NCBI RefSeq assembly: GCF_008704855.1
Contig: NZ_CP023691.1
Location: 434,001-498,000, forward strand
Direction of reading: 5' to 3'
DNA length: 64,000 bases
Source: Streptomyces platensis
GTDB taxonomy: Bacteria; Actinomycetota; Actinomycetes; Streptomycetales; Streptomycetaceae
Position 1 is the first letter of the stretch. The number at the start of each line of letters is the position of its first letter. A program made the translations under genes and the position numbers. Positions 44,110-53,689 of this stretch are shown here, one piece after another. Below the pieces are notes generated by a model. That model did no database searches. It saw only the letters and a list, made by a program, of their open reading frames with translations, and was not told where the DNA came from.

Positions 44110-47100
44110 GTGGCAACAGCCAAACTGCCGATGTCGGTATTGCACGGCCCCCGCATTCCCTACTCCGAGGGAGAGCGCATCGATGCCCTCGTGGACCGTG
44201 CAGCCATCGCCAACCCGGAAGCCGTCGCACTTCGGTGGCGAGACACCTCAGTGACCTACCACGCACTGGTAGCGGCGGCGGACCGGGCGGCTGCGGTCCT
44301 GACCGGCCAGGGAGTGGTCGCCGGTGACGTGGTGGTGGTCCGGGCTGAGCGCACTCCCGAGACGATGACCGTCTTGTTGGGGCTGCTGAAGGTGGGCGCG
44401 GTCTATGCGTGCGCGCCTGTTGACTGGCCGGTCGGCCGCTGCCGACAACTCGTCGAGCAAACCGGCGCCACGGTGTGTGTGGCGTCGGTGCCCGGAGAGC
44501 CGGTCGGCACCGCCACCACTCTGACCGTTGAGGAGGTGCTCGCGCTCCACCCCGATCGCCCTGTCCCAGCGGCCAGGCCCGCGCCGCCCACGAGCGGCAC
44601 AGATCCCTTCTGTGTTTTCCTCACGTCCGGCAGCACCGGCATGCCCAAAGCTGTGCTTGCGCCGCACCGGGGCGTCGCACGCACAGCCATCGACATCAGA
44701 CGCCTGCACGACGCGCCACTGACCACGCTGCAACTTTCCTCGATGGCCTGGGACATCTTCGCTCTCGAACTATGGGTGAGTCTCATCAACGGCGGCACCT
44801 GTGTGCTCTTCGATGATCGATACCTGACGGGGCAGCGGTTACGCGAACTGGTCCGAGACGGGCTCACCATGCTGGCGATCGCCACTCCCCTTTTCGGCAT
44901 GCTCGTCGATGACGACCCGGGTTCACTCGCCGGACTGCGCCTCGTCCTCGTCGGCGGCGAACGGCTGCCGGGCGGCCACGTCGCACGATGCCTGCGACAG
45001 CATCCAGGGCTTCAGCTGGTGAATGCCTACGGTCCGGTGGAGAACACCATCAACAGTACGCTGTGGGTCGCCCGGACTGATGAGTTAGCCGATGACGTGC
45101 CCATCGGCACTCCGGTGACCAACACGTCCGTGCACCTCCTCGACGAGCAGCGCGCTGTCGTGCCCACGGGGCACGTGGGTGAGATCGCGCTCAGCGGGGA
45201 CGGAGTATCACTTGGGTATCTCGGAACCGGCGCCGAGGCGAACCAGCGGTTCATCGAGCTCCAGGCTGACGGTGCGGTCCGGGCCTATCTGACCGGTGAT
45301 CTGGCACGGATCAACGACCGGGGGCAACTGGTGTTTGCCGGTCGCAAGGACCGTCAGCTCAAGGTACGGGGGTTGCGTATCGAGCCGGAGGAGATCGAAC
45401 GCCTCATTGAGTCCGTGCCCGGCATCACCCGAGCCGTCGCACTGGCGCTGCCGCTCGATGCCCCGAACAAGACCCGTCTGGCGGCGTTCTACCTCACCCC
45501 GCACGGGGGCGTGGACCCCCAGCAGGTGCGGGCCGCGATCACCAGGACATTGCCGGCCGGCTTCGTGCCCGACGTCCTGCGCGCCGTCGACGAACTTCCT
45601 CTCACCGCGAACGGCAAGGCCGACGAGCGGGCCCTTGCCGCGCTCCTGCCGGCACCGGCTGCCGACGACAGTGCGGCAAACGAAGACCACGACATCGAAG
45701 CCATCCGTTCGGTCGCTTCAGAGCTGCTGGGGTACCCGGTCGCCCCCGGGGACGACCTGTTCGACCGCGGCGCCACCTCCTTGACGGCCATGCGCCTGGC
45801 CACGCGGTTGAGCAGCAGATTTTCACGCACCATCGAGGTTTCCGATATCTTCCGCACGCGCTCGCCGCAGCGGATCGCGGAGCTGCTCGGCCGGGCACCC
45901 GCCTCTCCGAGCGGCACTGACACGGGGCGCGTGGATCCCGGTCCCGAGACGGGATACACGCCGCATGAACTCCCTTTCGTCTTCGGCAGCTTCTGGACGG
46001 CACTGCGCAACGGCGCCCGTCTCGACGAGGCCGTGGTTCCGGTGATCTACCGGCTGCGAGGCACTCTCGATGCGGCAGTACTCTCAGAAGCCCTGGACCA
46101 CCTGGTGGCCCGTCATGAGGTGCTACGGGTACGTTTCAGCTCTGACCTGGAACATCCACAGGTCCGTGTCCTGCCTGCCGGTGAGACCACAGGGGTGTTG
46201 AAGCGTCAGCCGGCGGTGTCGACCCTGGCAGAGGCGGAGCGGGCGGCAACCGCGTGGGCGATGCGCCCCTTCGATCTGGCGGCCGGCAGTCCGATCAGGG
46301 CCGCGCTCTTCCCGGCCGGTCCGCACGAGGCGGTGCTCGCCATCAGCGTCCACCACATCTTCTTCGACGGTTGGTCCGCCCGTCTGTTCAGCGAGGAACT
46401 CGCCGATGCCTACCAGGCGCTGCTCCGCGGCATCACCCCGCAGGCCGATCAACCACCGTCGTACTTCCGTGTCATCGCTGCCCAGCGTGAGCAGTACCGG
46501 AAGCAGTTCCCGTTCGCTGTGTGGTCCCGGCGCAAGCGCATGGCTGACGCCCCCGAGCTGACCTTTCCGCTGAACGACCGAAGGCCTTGGAGCGGTCCGG
46601 CAGACGAGTTGCCGCTGGCCGTCGACCAAGAGCTGATCGCCGAGGTGGGTGCCGCAGCTGCCGCTGTGCAGGGGACTGCCATGTCGGTGTTCTATGCCGC
46701 CTACGTGATGCTCCTGCGCGCGTACACGGGAGCGCCCGACCCGGCTGTCGCCATACCCGTGAGTGGCCGGTACACGGAGCAGGAGGCCACCCTGGTCGGC
46801 TGCATGGCCGGCCTGTTGCCGTTGCGGCTGCCGACCGAAGCTGACACACCGCAGGTGCTGGCGCTTACCGCCGCTGAGGAACTGCGTGCCGCGATGAAGC
46901 CGCCGCTGGTACCGATGAATGCGATCATGCCCAAGCTTCCTGACGGCCACCGGAGGCACCCGCTATTGCAGGCGTATCTGCTGCAGGAGGAGATCCCCCC
47001 GGCCTCCATGCGGTGGGGGGACGCTGAGGCCGAGCTCATCCGTAGCCCGGCCGCCAATGCCGTGCCTGAGTTGACCGTGGAGTTGTGGCCGCACCCTGCC

Positions 47101-47211
47101 GTCGGCGGTGTGTTGCGTTACCGGCGCGACGCCATACCGGACGACGATGCCCGAATGCTGGCCCGTCAGTTCGTGGACAACGTCCGGCAGGTCGTGCAGG
47201 CCTTGGCCTGA
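44110..47211 (+). CDS. single-module NRPS, A-T-C order
   Basis: 1033 residues from GTG 44110 (GGAGG 6 nt upstream). The adenylation domain spans about 15-515, with A3 LTSGSTGMPKAV (171 on), A4 Asp in MAWDIFALELW, A5 NAYGPVEN, A8 GRKDRQLKVRGLRIEPEEIE, and catalytic Lys503 in LPLTANGKAD. A carrier domain follows with GATSL (Ser557), then a condensation domain with intact HHIFFDG (748-754). There is no thioesterase and no downstream carrier, so the C domain should pass the loaded amino acid to a free nucleophile, possibly the thiopeptide made by the facing operon (inference). Two TTA codons (44839-44841, 45085-45087) suggest bldA control. Confidence 0.85.
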   Translation: MATAKLPMSVLHGPRIPYSEGERIDALVDRAAIANPEAVALRWRDTSVTYHALVAAADRAAAVLTGQGVVAGDVVVVRAERTPETMTVLLGLLKVGAVYACAPVDWPVGRCRQLVEQTGATVCVASVPGEPVGTATTLTVEEVLALHPDRPVPAARPAPPTSGTDPFCVFLTSGSTGMPKAVLAPHRGVARTAIDIRRLHDAPLTTLQLSSMAWDIFALELWVSLINGGTCVLFDDRYLTGQRLRELVRDGLTMLAIATPLFGMLVDDDPGSLAGLRLVLVGGERLPGGHVARCLRQHPGLQLVNAYGPVENTINSTLWVARTDELADDVPIGTPVTNTSVHLLDEQRAVVPTGHVGEIALSGDGVSLGYLGTGAEANQRFIELQADGAVRAYLTGDLARINDRGQLVFAGRKDRQLKVRGLRIEPEEIERLIESVPGITRAVALALPLDAPNKTRLAAFYLTPHGGVDPQQVRAAITRTLPAGFVPDVLRAVDELPLTANGKADERALAALLPAPAADDSAANEDHDIEAIRSVASELLGYPVAPGDDLFDRGATSLTAMRLATRLSSRFSRTIEVSDIFRTRSPQRIAELLGRAPASPSGTDTGRVDPGPETGYTPHELPFVFGSFWTALRNGARLDEAVVPVIYRLRGTLDAAVLSEALDHLVARHEVLRVRFSSDLEHPQVRVLPAGETTGVLKRQPAVSTLAEAERAATAWAMRPFDLAAGSPIRAALFPAGPHEAVLAISVHHIFFDGWSARLFSEELADAYQALLRGITPQADQPPSYFRVIAAQREQYRKQFPFAVWSRRKRMADAPELTFPLNDRRPWSGPADELPLAVDQELIAEVGAAAAAVQGTAMSVFYAAYVMLLRAYTGAPDPAVAIPVSGRYTEQEATLVGCMAGLLPLRLPTEADTPQVLALTAAEELRAAMKPPLVPMNAIMPKLPDGHRRHPLLQAYLLQEEIPPASMRWGDAEAELIRSPAANAVPELTVELWPHPAVGGVLRYRRDAIPDDDARMLARQFVDNVRQVVQALA

Positions 47212-47236
47212 CCAGGCTTCCACTGGCGGCCTCGCT

Positions 47237-48451
47237 TTACCACCTGACGGGCAGTGCCTGCGGCCCGAGCGCCGATCGCCCGAGCTTCCAGGACACTTCG
47301 TGCGCCGACACCGCCAACGCGAGGGCGGGCAGGCGGGCCAGCAAGGTGCCTATCGCGGCCCGTAGTTCGATCCTGGCGAGCTGCGCTCCCAGGCAGTGAT
47401 GCGGCCCGTGGCCGAAGGCCAGGTGCCGATTGGGCTCCCGCTGGAAGTCCAGCTCGTCAGGGTCCGCGAAGACTGATTCGTCGCGGTTGGCCGAATCCGC
47501 CTGCACCACGACCGAGTCGCCGGCTCGTACCAGTCCACCGCTCAGACGGACGTCCTCAGTGGCGATCCGGGTGAAGCCGGAGAGGGTTCCGATCGGCACG
47601 AAGCGCAGCAACTCTTCGATGGCCGACTCCAACATGTCGGGCTGAGCGCGCAGTTGCTCAAGGTGTGCAGGGTTCACGAGGAGCGTGTAAAGGAAATTGC
47701 CGAGCTCGTCGGTGGTCGTCTCGTGGCCGGCCAACAGGAGAGTTACCGCGAAGCTCACCAGTTCCTGCTCGCTGAGCCGCTCCTCTTCATCACGCGCTCG
47801 CACCAGCGTTCCGAGCAAGTTGTCGGACGGATTCTCCCGTTCGACGGAGATCCTGTCGGCCAGGTAGTCCCAGGGGAGCTGTCCTGCCTGCTTCATCTTG
47901 GCGACCGCATCGGCGCCGGTGGACCGCATCGCTTCTGACCATGTGTAAAAGAGGTGCCGCTCGCCAAAGGGAACGCCCAGCAACTCGCAGATCACCATGA
48001 CAGGAAGCGGTCGGGTGACGTGAGCCACCATGTCAGCGGGCTGCCCGTGTCCGACCAGTTCGTCGATGAGCTCATCGACGAACTGCTCCACCTTTGGACG
48101 TAGCTCCTCCATACGGCGAGGGGTGAATGCACGCGAAACGAGCCTGCGGTGACGGGTGTGGTCCGGTGGGTCAAGCGTCAGAATGCTCGACACCTGCTGG
48201 ACGAGCGGGACCAGCCGCGGTACGTCCCGCCCGAGCGTGGCCGCCCGACTGAATCTGCGGTCGCCGAGGACTGTACGCACGTCCTCGTACCGCGTCACCA
48301 GCCACGCCTGGCCGCCGTAGGGCATGGTGACACGGGCGAGCGGCGCATCGTGCCGCAAGCGCGCGAACTCCGGGTCGATGCCCACTCCCCTGGCCTGGCG
48401 GAAAGGGTACGAAGGCGGGGTCGGGCTTGCTGGTTCTTCAGTGCTGGCCAT
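47237..48451 (-). CDS. cytochrome P450 of the thiopeptide operon
   Basis: 404 residues, a CYP105/107-like soluble bacterial P450. The I-helix reads AGHETTTDE (241-249), ExxR is EELLR (279-283), and the heme loop FGHGPHHCLGAQ has Cys353. It follows the YcaO gene by 15 bp on the same strand and is the last gene of the operon. In related clusters P450s hydroxylate or epoxidise the mature thiopeptide. It is convergent with the NRPS gene, with only 25 bp between stops. Confidence 0.88.
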   Translation of the reverse strand: MASTEEPASPTPPSYPFRQARGVGIDPEFARLRHDAPLARVTMPYGGQAWLVTRYEDVRTVLGDRRFSRAATLGRDVPRLVPLVQQVSSILTLDPPDHTRHRRLVSRAFTPRRMEELRPKVEQFVDELIDELVGHGQPADMVAHVTRPLPVMVICELLGVPFGERHLFYTWSEAMRSTGADAVAKMKQAGQLPWDYLADRISVERENPSDNLLGTLVRARDEEERLSEQELVSFAVTLLLAGHETTTDELGNFLYTLLVNPAHLEQLRAQPDMLESAIEELLRFVPIGTLSGFTRIATEDVRLSGGLVRAGDSVVVQADSANRDESVFADPDELDFQREPNRHLAFGHGPHHCLGAQLARIELRAAIGTLLARLPALALAVSAHEVSWKLGRSALGPQALPVRW

Positions 48452-48466
48452 CGGCGTCGTCGGTCC

Positions 48467-50419
48467 TCAGGGAAACGGGTGCGGGTGGGGGTTGAGATCC
48501 TCGATGGTCATGGGCGGGTTCCGGTCGCCTAGCAGACGCGGTATGTCGAAGAGCCGCGGCAGGCCGTGCACTCTGCGCATTCCGTGGCCGAACGTCATGG
48601 GTATCGTGCCCGGCACCATCACCTTGACGCAGGCAAGAGCTGCGCGGCGGTGCTCCGGCGTCGTCTGGTCAACGACCAGCACGTCCAAGCCGGTCTCCAG
48701 GTAGCGCCCGATGACCTGATTGACGTCCTGGGTGAGATCGTCAAGAGAGACGGGGATGCTGTTCGCCGCCATCTCCCGCAAGGATCGGCGCTCCTGCGAG
48801 GCGAACAGGAACGCCAACCGGGGAAAGACCTCCGGATCGGCGTACAGCAGCGAGTGGTCGCCCATCGTCCGGACCAGTTGCGAGTCCTTGGTCATCGCGG
48901 AGACGTGCTCCCGGCGCTGTTCATAGGAGCGGTCCACGCTCGCGAGGATCGGACCGAGTTCGCACAGCGCGTTCAGCACCGCCCGCTCCGGGTCGATGTG
49001 CGAGCCCCCTGCGCACACCGCCCTCGCCCGCACCGTGTCATCGGGCCGGCCGACGGCGATGGCCCACACGCACGGGATGTTCTGCTCAACCGTGGTGTCC
49101 AGGACTGTGATCGTCCGGTCGTTCTCCTCCTCAAGGTGCGCCGCGAGCAACCGCAGCCGAGGATCGCGGGCAGAGGCCAGATCGATCACGGGCAGCGGCC
49201 GCTGCCCGTACCACGCCATGAGGAAGGCATCCCGTTCGGCGACCTCAAGGAGACCGTAGAGAATCGCCTCCTCGATGCAGCTCCCCAGCGCGCAGCCATT
49301 CGATATCTCGTACGCGAGTCGCGGCTCATCCGGCTCCAGGACGTGCGCACCGTAATACGCGTAGGTCTCAGGCACCAGCACCGAACGCCGACGGCGAAAG
49401 GAGTATGCCCATACCCAACGCAGCTCGAGGGCGTCATGGAACGGTGTGAACGGGAAATCCGGACCGGAGTAACGCTCGTCGTCGTACAGACCCAGCGAGA
49501 CCGGGTCGACGGCAAGTTCGCGAACCTCTCGATAGGCAGCGCGCACTGCCGTGCGTTTGCCGCCCGCCTGCAAGCCGCCCCACCGTTCGACCGCCTCCAG
49601 CACGGCGGTCACCGTGCTCACGCGGTAACTGTCACTCCGTCCCCAACCCGCCTCGGTACCCGATGCGCCACGCATCGCCAGCGGAGCCTTGGCGACCGGC
49701 AGCCCCCCCTCGTCGCCCGTCTGCACCTCGCTGACCAGCCCCGCCTCGGGGTCCATGTAGGTGCGCAGAAGGCTCTCCCGGGCGTCGACGACGGCCCGCG
49801 TGCGGTAGGCGCCGGGCGCAGGTTTGAGCCTCCGCGTCAGCGACAGCACAGCGGCCTCCGCGGTGTCCTCCGGCAGTTCCCCACACACCTGGCACAGCGG
49901 ATCGGGCAGCACATGGTGCGTCCGGACGGTGAGATCTGCCAACGACACCCGGAGGAAAGACGATGCCGTACGTGGTCCGCCCCCTTCCACGAGGGCCGTG
50001 ATCTCGTCATGTACCAGCGCGGCCACTGTATCGGCGGCGAAGCTGGTCAGCCAGGACGAGGGCCGGCTCGCCAGGGCCTGCTGGTTCCGCCTGACCGCCA
50101 GTTCGCGTTCTGGATGGTTACGGCTGCGGCGCAGCCGGGCGCACATCCAGCAGCCCGCCCTTCCCAGCCTGGTCAGCGGACCGATGACCACGTGCCCCAG
50201 CTCCGTCGACACCGGCAGGACTGCTGCCGCGCCTTTCGGGCCCAGCGCCACAGCATCCTCCAGCCATGCGTCCGCGACGACGACCACGGCAGCCGAGTCC
50301 TCCGTCGAACCGTCGGGCGGCACGCAGCTGATCCGGGGATCAGCGGCCAGTTGCGTCGCGACGGCATCGCGTAGCCGACCTTCACCCAGGACGCTGACGA
50401 GCGGACGCGCATTACTCAT
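48467..50419 (-). CDS. YcaO cyclodehydratase (azoline-forming)
   Basis: 650 residues. The N-terminal about 200 residues are a ThiF-like fold remnant with two CxxC pairs (CWMC near 92 and CQVC near 180) that likely bind zinc. The YcaO domain occupies about 255-645: RGASGTEAGWGRSDSYRVST, EISNGCALGSCIEEAILYGL and EVAERDAFLMAWYG hold the ATP-site Glu residues, and the Pro-rich tail PHPHPFP is typical. It phosphorylates backbone amides so that Cys (or Ser) side chains cyclise to azolines in the precursor core. It overlaps the upstream RRE-containing gene by 8 bp and acts with it, the TbtG/TbtF arrangement. Confidence 0.88.
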   Translation of the reverse strand: MSNARPLVSVLGEGRLRDAVATQLAADPRISCVPPDGSTEDSAAVVVVADAWLEDAVALGPKGAAAVLPVSTELGHVVIGPLTRLGRAGCWMCARLRRSRNHPERELAVRRNQQALASRPSSWLTSFAADTVAALVHDEITALVEGGGPRTASSFLRVSLADLTVRTHHVLPDPLCQVCGELPEDTAEAAVLSLTRRLKPAPGAYRTRAVVDARESLLRTYMDPEAGLVSEVQTGDEGGLPVAKAPLAMRGASGTEAGWGRSDSYRVSTVTAVLEAVERWGGLQAGGKRTAVRAAYREVRELAVDPVSLGLYDDERYSGPDFPFTPFHDALELRWVWAYSFRRRRSVLVPETYAYYGAHVLEPDEPRLAYEISNGCALGSCIEEAILYGLLEVAERDAFLMAWYGQRPLPVIDLASARDPRLRLLAAHLEEENDRTITVLDTTVEQNIPCVWAIAVGRPDDTVRARAVCAGGSHIDPERAVLNALCELGPILASVDRSYEQRREHVSAMTKDSQLVRTMGDHSLLYADPEVFPRLAFLFASQERRSLREMAANSIPVSLDDLTQDVNQVIGRYLETGLDVLVVDQTTPEHRRAALACVKVMVPGTIPMTFGHGMRRVHGLPRLFDIPRLLGDRNPPMTIEDLNPHPHPFP

Positions 50420-52307
50420 TGATCAGCACCACGTTCCCCGCATAGGGCGTGATCCGGTTCATCGCCGGATCATGGTTCAGCGGAACCAGCACGGGCGTCC
50501 GCCCGGTCTGCCGCAGTGCGCTGACGGCATCGTCCAAGGAGGCGTCCTGCGGCGGTGACCACTGAGTCGTGCTCTCCCGCACCTTGCGGCCGAGGCAGGA
50601 AAGCGGTCGGCCCGACTGCGCTGCCACGAGCACGGCCTCCAGGGAAGCCCGGACGGCCTCGACCAGACGGAGTCTGCACTTCACCTGGACGGCAGCGCCG
50701 TTCGCCATGACGGCCACCGTCGGCACGCCTGCCCGCCCGCTGAGGTCGATGAGCCGAACGTCGTGGCCGAGTGCGGTGAGCAGCCTGCGGTAGCGCTTGC
50801 TCACCGGGTCCGCGTCGATCACGTCCTGCCCGACCCGTGGCCCGCTCACCTCCCTTGGGCCCGCGAGCACGGTGGCGCGACATTGCGCAAGGACGGCGAC
50901 ACTCGTCATGGTCGTCCAGTCGAGGCCGTAGCCGAGTCCCGTCGGCAGCATGCTGCCCTCGGACAGAACGGGGAACGCCTCGCGCGCATCGACCAGGCAG
51001 GGTTGTGCGTCTTCGAGACGGATTCCCCACAGTCGGGCATCTGCCTCCCCCGCCCGGATCAGACGGATCACGTCATCGGGGTCATCAGGAAGGCGAACAC
51101 CACTCCGGCTGTGCACGTGCAAGCACCGAGGATCGACTGTCACGGCACCGTACGCTCCGATGGCCTTCAGCGCCGTGCGGTGCCGCGCGGTGGCGAAGTC
51201 CGGCCCAGAGGCGGTCACCACCAACGGGCCATCGGCCCAGGAGGGCACCGCAATGAGCGCGCGCGCCTGGCGGAGCGGCAGCTGCGGCAGTTCGTCCTCC
51301 GCCAGGTCTCGGATGGGCCCGAAACGCGCATCGATCGCCTGCACTGCGCGCGTGGAGAACTGGGCCTCCGTGCATCCCCTCCCCCGCCGCAGCTCGCGGA
51401 CTGTGCGGACGAAATCCGCCCGGGACTGAGGCCGCGCCTTTCTGACGCTAAAGTGCGGCAGCACATCATGGCGACGGGTTTCCAGCGTCCGCGTGGCGAA
51501 GGAACAGAGCCTCTGATCCTCGGATCCGGCAGCACCCGTGACCCACCGGAACAACTGGAACACCATGTGGTTCGCCAGGATGCGCCCGGCAGCACCCGAT
51601 GGTGGTCCCGGTTCCGTCTTGAACGGCTTCCTGTCCTCGGCACGCAGCCGCAGCCACACAGACGTCCAGTCGACCATCGCACAAGGCCCGACCAGCACCT
51701 CCGACTCCGAGACAAGCCCTTGAACCAGCGGTATGTCACGGTCGGCGCAGACACCGGCGAGGGCGGAAGCGTGCGACAGGCCCGTTGAGTCGAAGAGGTG
51801 CAGCGCGAAGTCGATGCCCTCGTGAACAATCGCGTGCAGGGCACCGTCGGGCATCGCACCGCCCTCGTCGAGGACCGTCTCCACTCTCGTCACACCACTT
51901 GCGGACAGAGCCCCGACACAATGAGCAAGGAGCCGATCGGGCCCGATCACCAGCGCCCTGCCGTTGCGGTAGCGGTGGACGGCAGGGTCGGGGTCACCCA
52001 TGACCTGCTGTACGAAGCCTGCGTCCGGGTCCGCACCCGTGGTGGGCGTCCGGCCCGGCCGGACATCCTCCACCAGCCCCTGACGGACAAGCGCGTCCAG
52101 CAGCTCGACAACCAGGCGACGGCCCCGCTCAGGTAGGCGCGCCGTGAGCTCGTCCACCGTCTGGCATCCGTTGAGCCGTGGCGCAAGTCTCTCCACCATG
52201 GCGGCGACGGACGGTTCCTTCACGGTCAGCAAACCGGCGGGAGTCAGCCAAACCAAGCCCTCGTTCACCCGCGTGAAATAGGTGTCGTCCTTGAGCCGAG
52301 GTCTCAT
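50412..52307 (-). CDS. RRE-containing F protein / ocin-ThiF-like partner of YcaO
   Basis: 631 residues from ATG 52307 (ATGA overlap with SagB). Residues about 8-75 form a PqqD-like RRE domain (YFTRVNEGLVWLTPAGLL, then LVVELLDALVRQGLVEDV) that should bind the leader peptide. An E1-like Rossmann part follows (GRALVIGPDRLLAHCVGALSA, near 104-124). The C-terminal third is specific to this family. It recruits the precursor to the YcaO enzyme; in thiomuracin-type systems this is the TbtF role. Confidence 0.82.
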   Translation of the reverse strand: MRPRLKDDTYFTRVNEGLVWLTPAGLLTVKEPSVAAMVERLAPRLNGCQTVDELTARLPERGRRLVVELLDALVRQGLVEDVRPGRTPTTGADPDAGFVQQVMGDPDPAVHRYRNGRALVIGPDRLLAHCVGALSASGVTRVETVLDEGGAMPDGALHAIVHEGIDFALHLFDSTGLSHASALAGVCADRDIPLVQGLVSESEVLVGPCAMVDWTSVWLRLRAEDRKPFKTEPGPPSGAAGRILANHMVFQLFRWVTGAAGSEDQRLCSFATRTLETRRHDVLPHFSVRKARPQSRADFVRTVRELRRGRGCTEAQFSTRAVQAIDARFGPIRDLAEDELPQLPLRQARALIAVPSWADGPLVVTASGPDFATARHRTALKAIGAYGAVTVDPRCLHVHSRSGVRLPDDPDDVIRLIRAGEADARLWGIRLEDAQPCLVDAREAFPVLSEGSMLPTGLGYGLDWTTMTSVAVLAQCRATVLAGPREVSGPRVGQDVIDADPVSKRYRRLLTALGHDVRLIDLSGRAGVPTVAVMANGAAVQVKCRLRLVEAVRASLEAVLVAAQSGRPLSCLGRKVRESTTQWSPPQDASLDDAVSALRQTGRTPVLVPLNHDPAMNRITPYAGNVVLINE

Positions 52308-53689
52308 CCGGTGCCCTCTCTCCGCGCCACGGGCAGACTTCCCAGCGCGAATTCGCCGACACTGGTCTCTTCGAAATAGTCCAGTCCGGTTGCCTCGGCG
52401 AAGGCATCCGAATCGCCCACCCCCAGCGCACAGGGCGCCAGCCGCATGGCTGTCGCCGCGAGGTACATGCTCTGGTACAGCACCCCGACATGCTTGAGCG
52501 TCAACGCGTAGCCCATCGCCTGGTACTTCCACGCCAGGCGGCCGAACCTGGTGGCGATGACCAGCAGCACCTGCGGTGTGGCTTCCCCGGTCATACCCGC
52601 TGCTGACGCCTTCATCAGCCAGCGCAGCGCTGTCGCCGACGCCGGGATCGGGTGCAGCCGGTGGCCGTGCGGGGCGTAGTGGTAAAGGCCGGCGTCCAGC
52701 CCACGCACGTTGCGGACCAGCGGGTACACCTCCAGCTCATAGGCAGCACCGCCTGCGGGGTACGGCCGACTGGAGATGTCGAGTCCCTCGGTGTCGCTAC
52801 CCGTTGCCCGTACCCGAGCGGTGCGGAAGAGGAACTCGCCCAACTCCTCAACGGTCAGCGGGGTGTCCTCGTCGTAGGAACGGAGGGACTGCCGCGCTTC
52901 CATGACCTCGGCCAGCGCGGGATCCTGTACACGGAGTCTGTCCAGGTCGGGCCGCGGCAGCTCGATGGCCGCCGCCATCCACCGCGGGTGCTTGCCCGGT
53001 GGCGCGTCGAACCTCCCCTTCGCCCAGTACGATCCGCCGAAGTCCTGGCCCATCCGGTGGTCGCCACGCAGCCTGCTGCCGTGATGAAAGGCCAGTTCAT
53101 GGGGGCTCCACTGGGCCCTGCTGAGGGAGTGGGTCTCGGCCGCGGTCGCGAGGAGGCCGGCGTCGGCCAACTCACCGGCGAGCAGACGTACCGCCTCCGG
53201 GGGCACGTCAGGTAGTTCCCGGTGTGCCGCACACGCAGTCAGGACTGGCTCTGCGAGACGGCTGTCGTACAGGCGCACCTCCGCCCCGGCAGCCGGAGAC
53301 TCCACCACGAACTCGTCACCGTCCCGGCGGACCGAGACGAACCGGGACAGCCGGCGCGGCTCTGCGGGAGGCAACGGCTTTCGATGCGGTACCAGCGGCC
53401 GGCTACTGAACAGCGGACGGTCCCCGCAGACGACGGTGGTGATCAGCCAGCCGCCCGAGGACAGCATGGCGAGCAGCGTCTCGGCCTGATCGCGGGGACA
53501 GCTTTCGGTGAGCTCCTCCGCCGACCGGTCAGTGGACAGGACCTGCAACAACGACCGCTGCTCGGCGGTCAGTCGCCCCATCTCCTGAAGGTGCGGCCAG
53601 GCGGCCAAAGCCACCTCGCCAGAAGCGGTCCGCACGCTGTGCACGCCATCTTTGAGCCGGTACAGGCGACGCACGTCCCCATGGCTCAC
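52304..53689 (-). CDS. SagB-type FMN azoline dehydrogenase
   Basis: 461 residues. The N-terminal 200 residues are a winged-helix-like accessory region. A nitroreductase fold follows (about 245-455): EVMEARQSLRSYDEDTPLTV, RPYPAGGAAYELEVYPLV, and YQSMYLAATAMRLAPCALGVGD, matching SagB/TbtE. It should oxidise azolines to thiazoles or oxazoles using FMN. The flanking overlaps (4 bp each side, ATGA) show a tightly coupled operon. Confidence 0.87.
   Translation of the reverse strand: MSHGDVRRLYRLKDGVHSVRTASGEVALAAWPHLQEMGRLTAEQRSLLQVLSTDRSAEELTESCPRDQAETLLAMLSSGGWLITTVVCGDRPLFSSRPLVPHRKPLPPAEPRRLSRFVSVRRDGDEFVVESPAAGAEVRLYDSRLAEPVLTACAAHRELPDVPPEAVRLLAGELADAGLLATAAETHSLSRAQWSPHELAFHHGSRLRGDHRMGQDFGGSYWAKGRFDAPPGKHPRWMAAAIELPRPDLDRLRVQDPALAEVMEARQSLRSYDEDTPLTVEELGEFLFRTARVRATGSDTEGLDISSRPYPAGGAAYELEVYPLVRNVRGLDAGLYHYAPHGHRLHPIPASATALRWLMKASAAGMTGEATPQVLLVIATRFGRLAWKYQAMGYALTLKHVGVLYQSMYLAATAMRLAPCALGVGDSDAFAEATGLDYFEETSVGEFALGSLPVARREGTG

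Noticed and set aside
48566..50374. 602-residue plus-strand open frame
   Set aside because: Antisense to the YcaO gene, whose motifs are clear; His/Arg/Gln-rich text is typical of GC-driven antisense frames.
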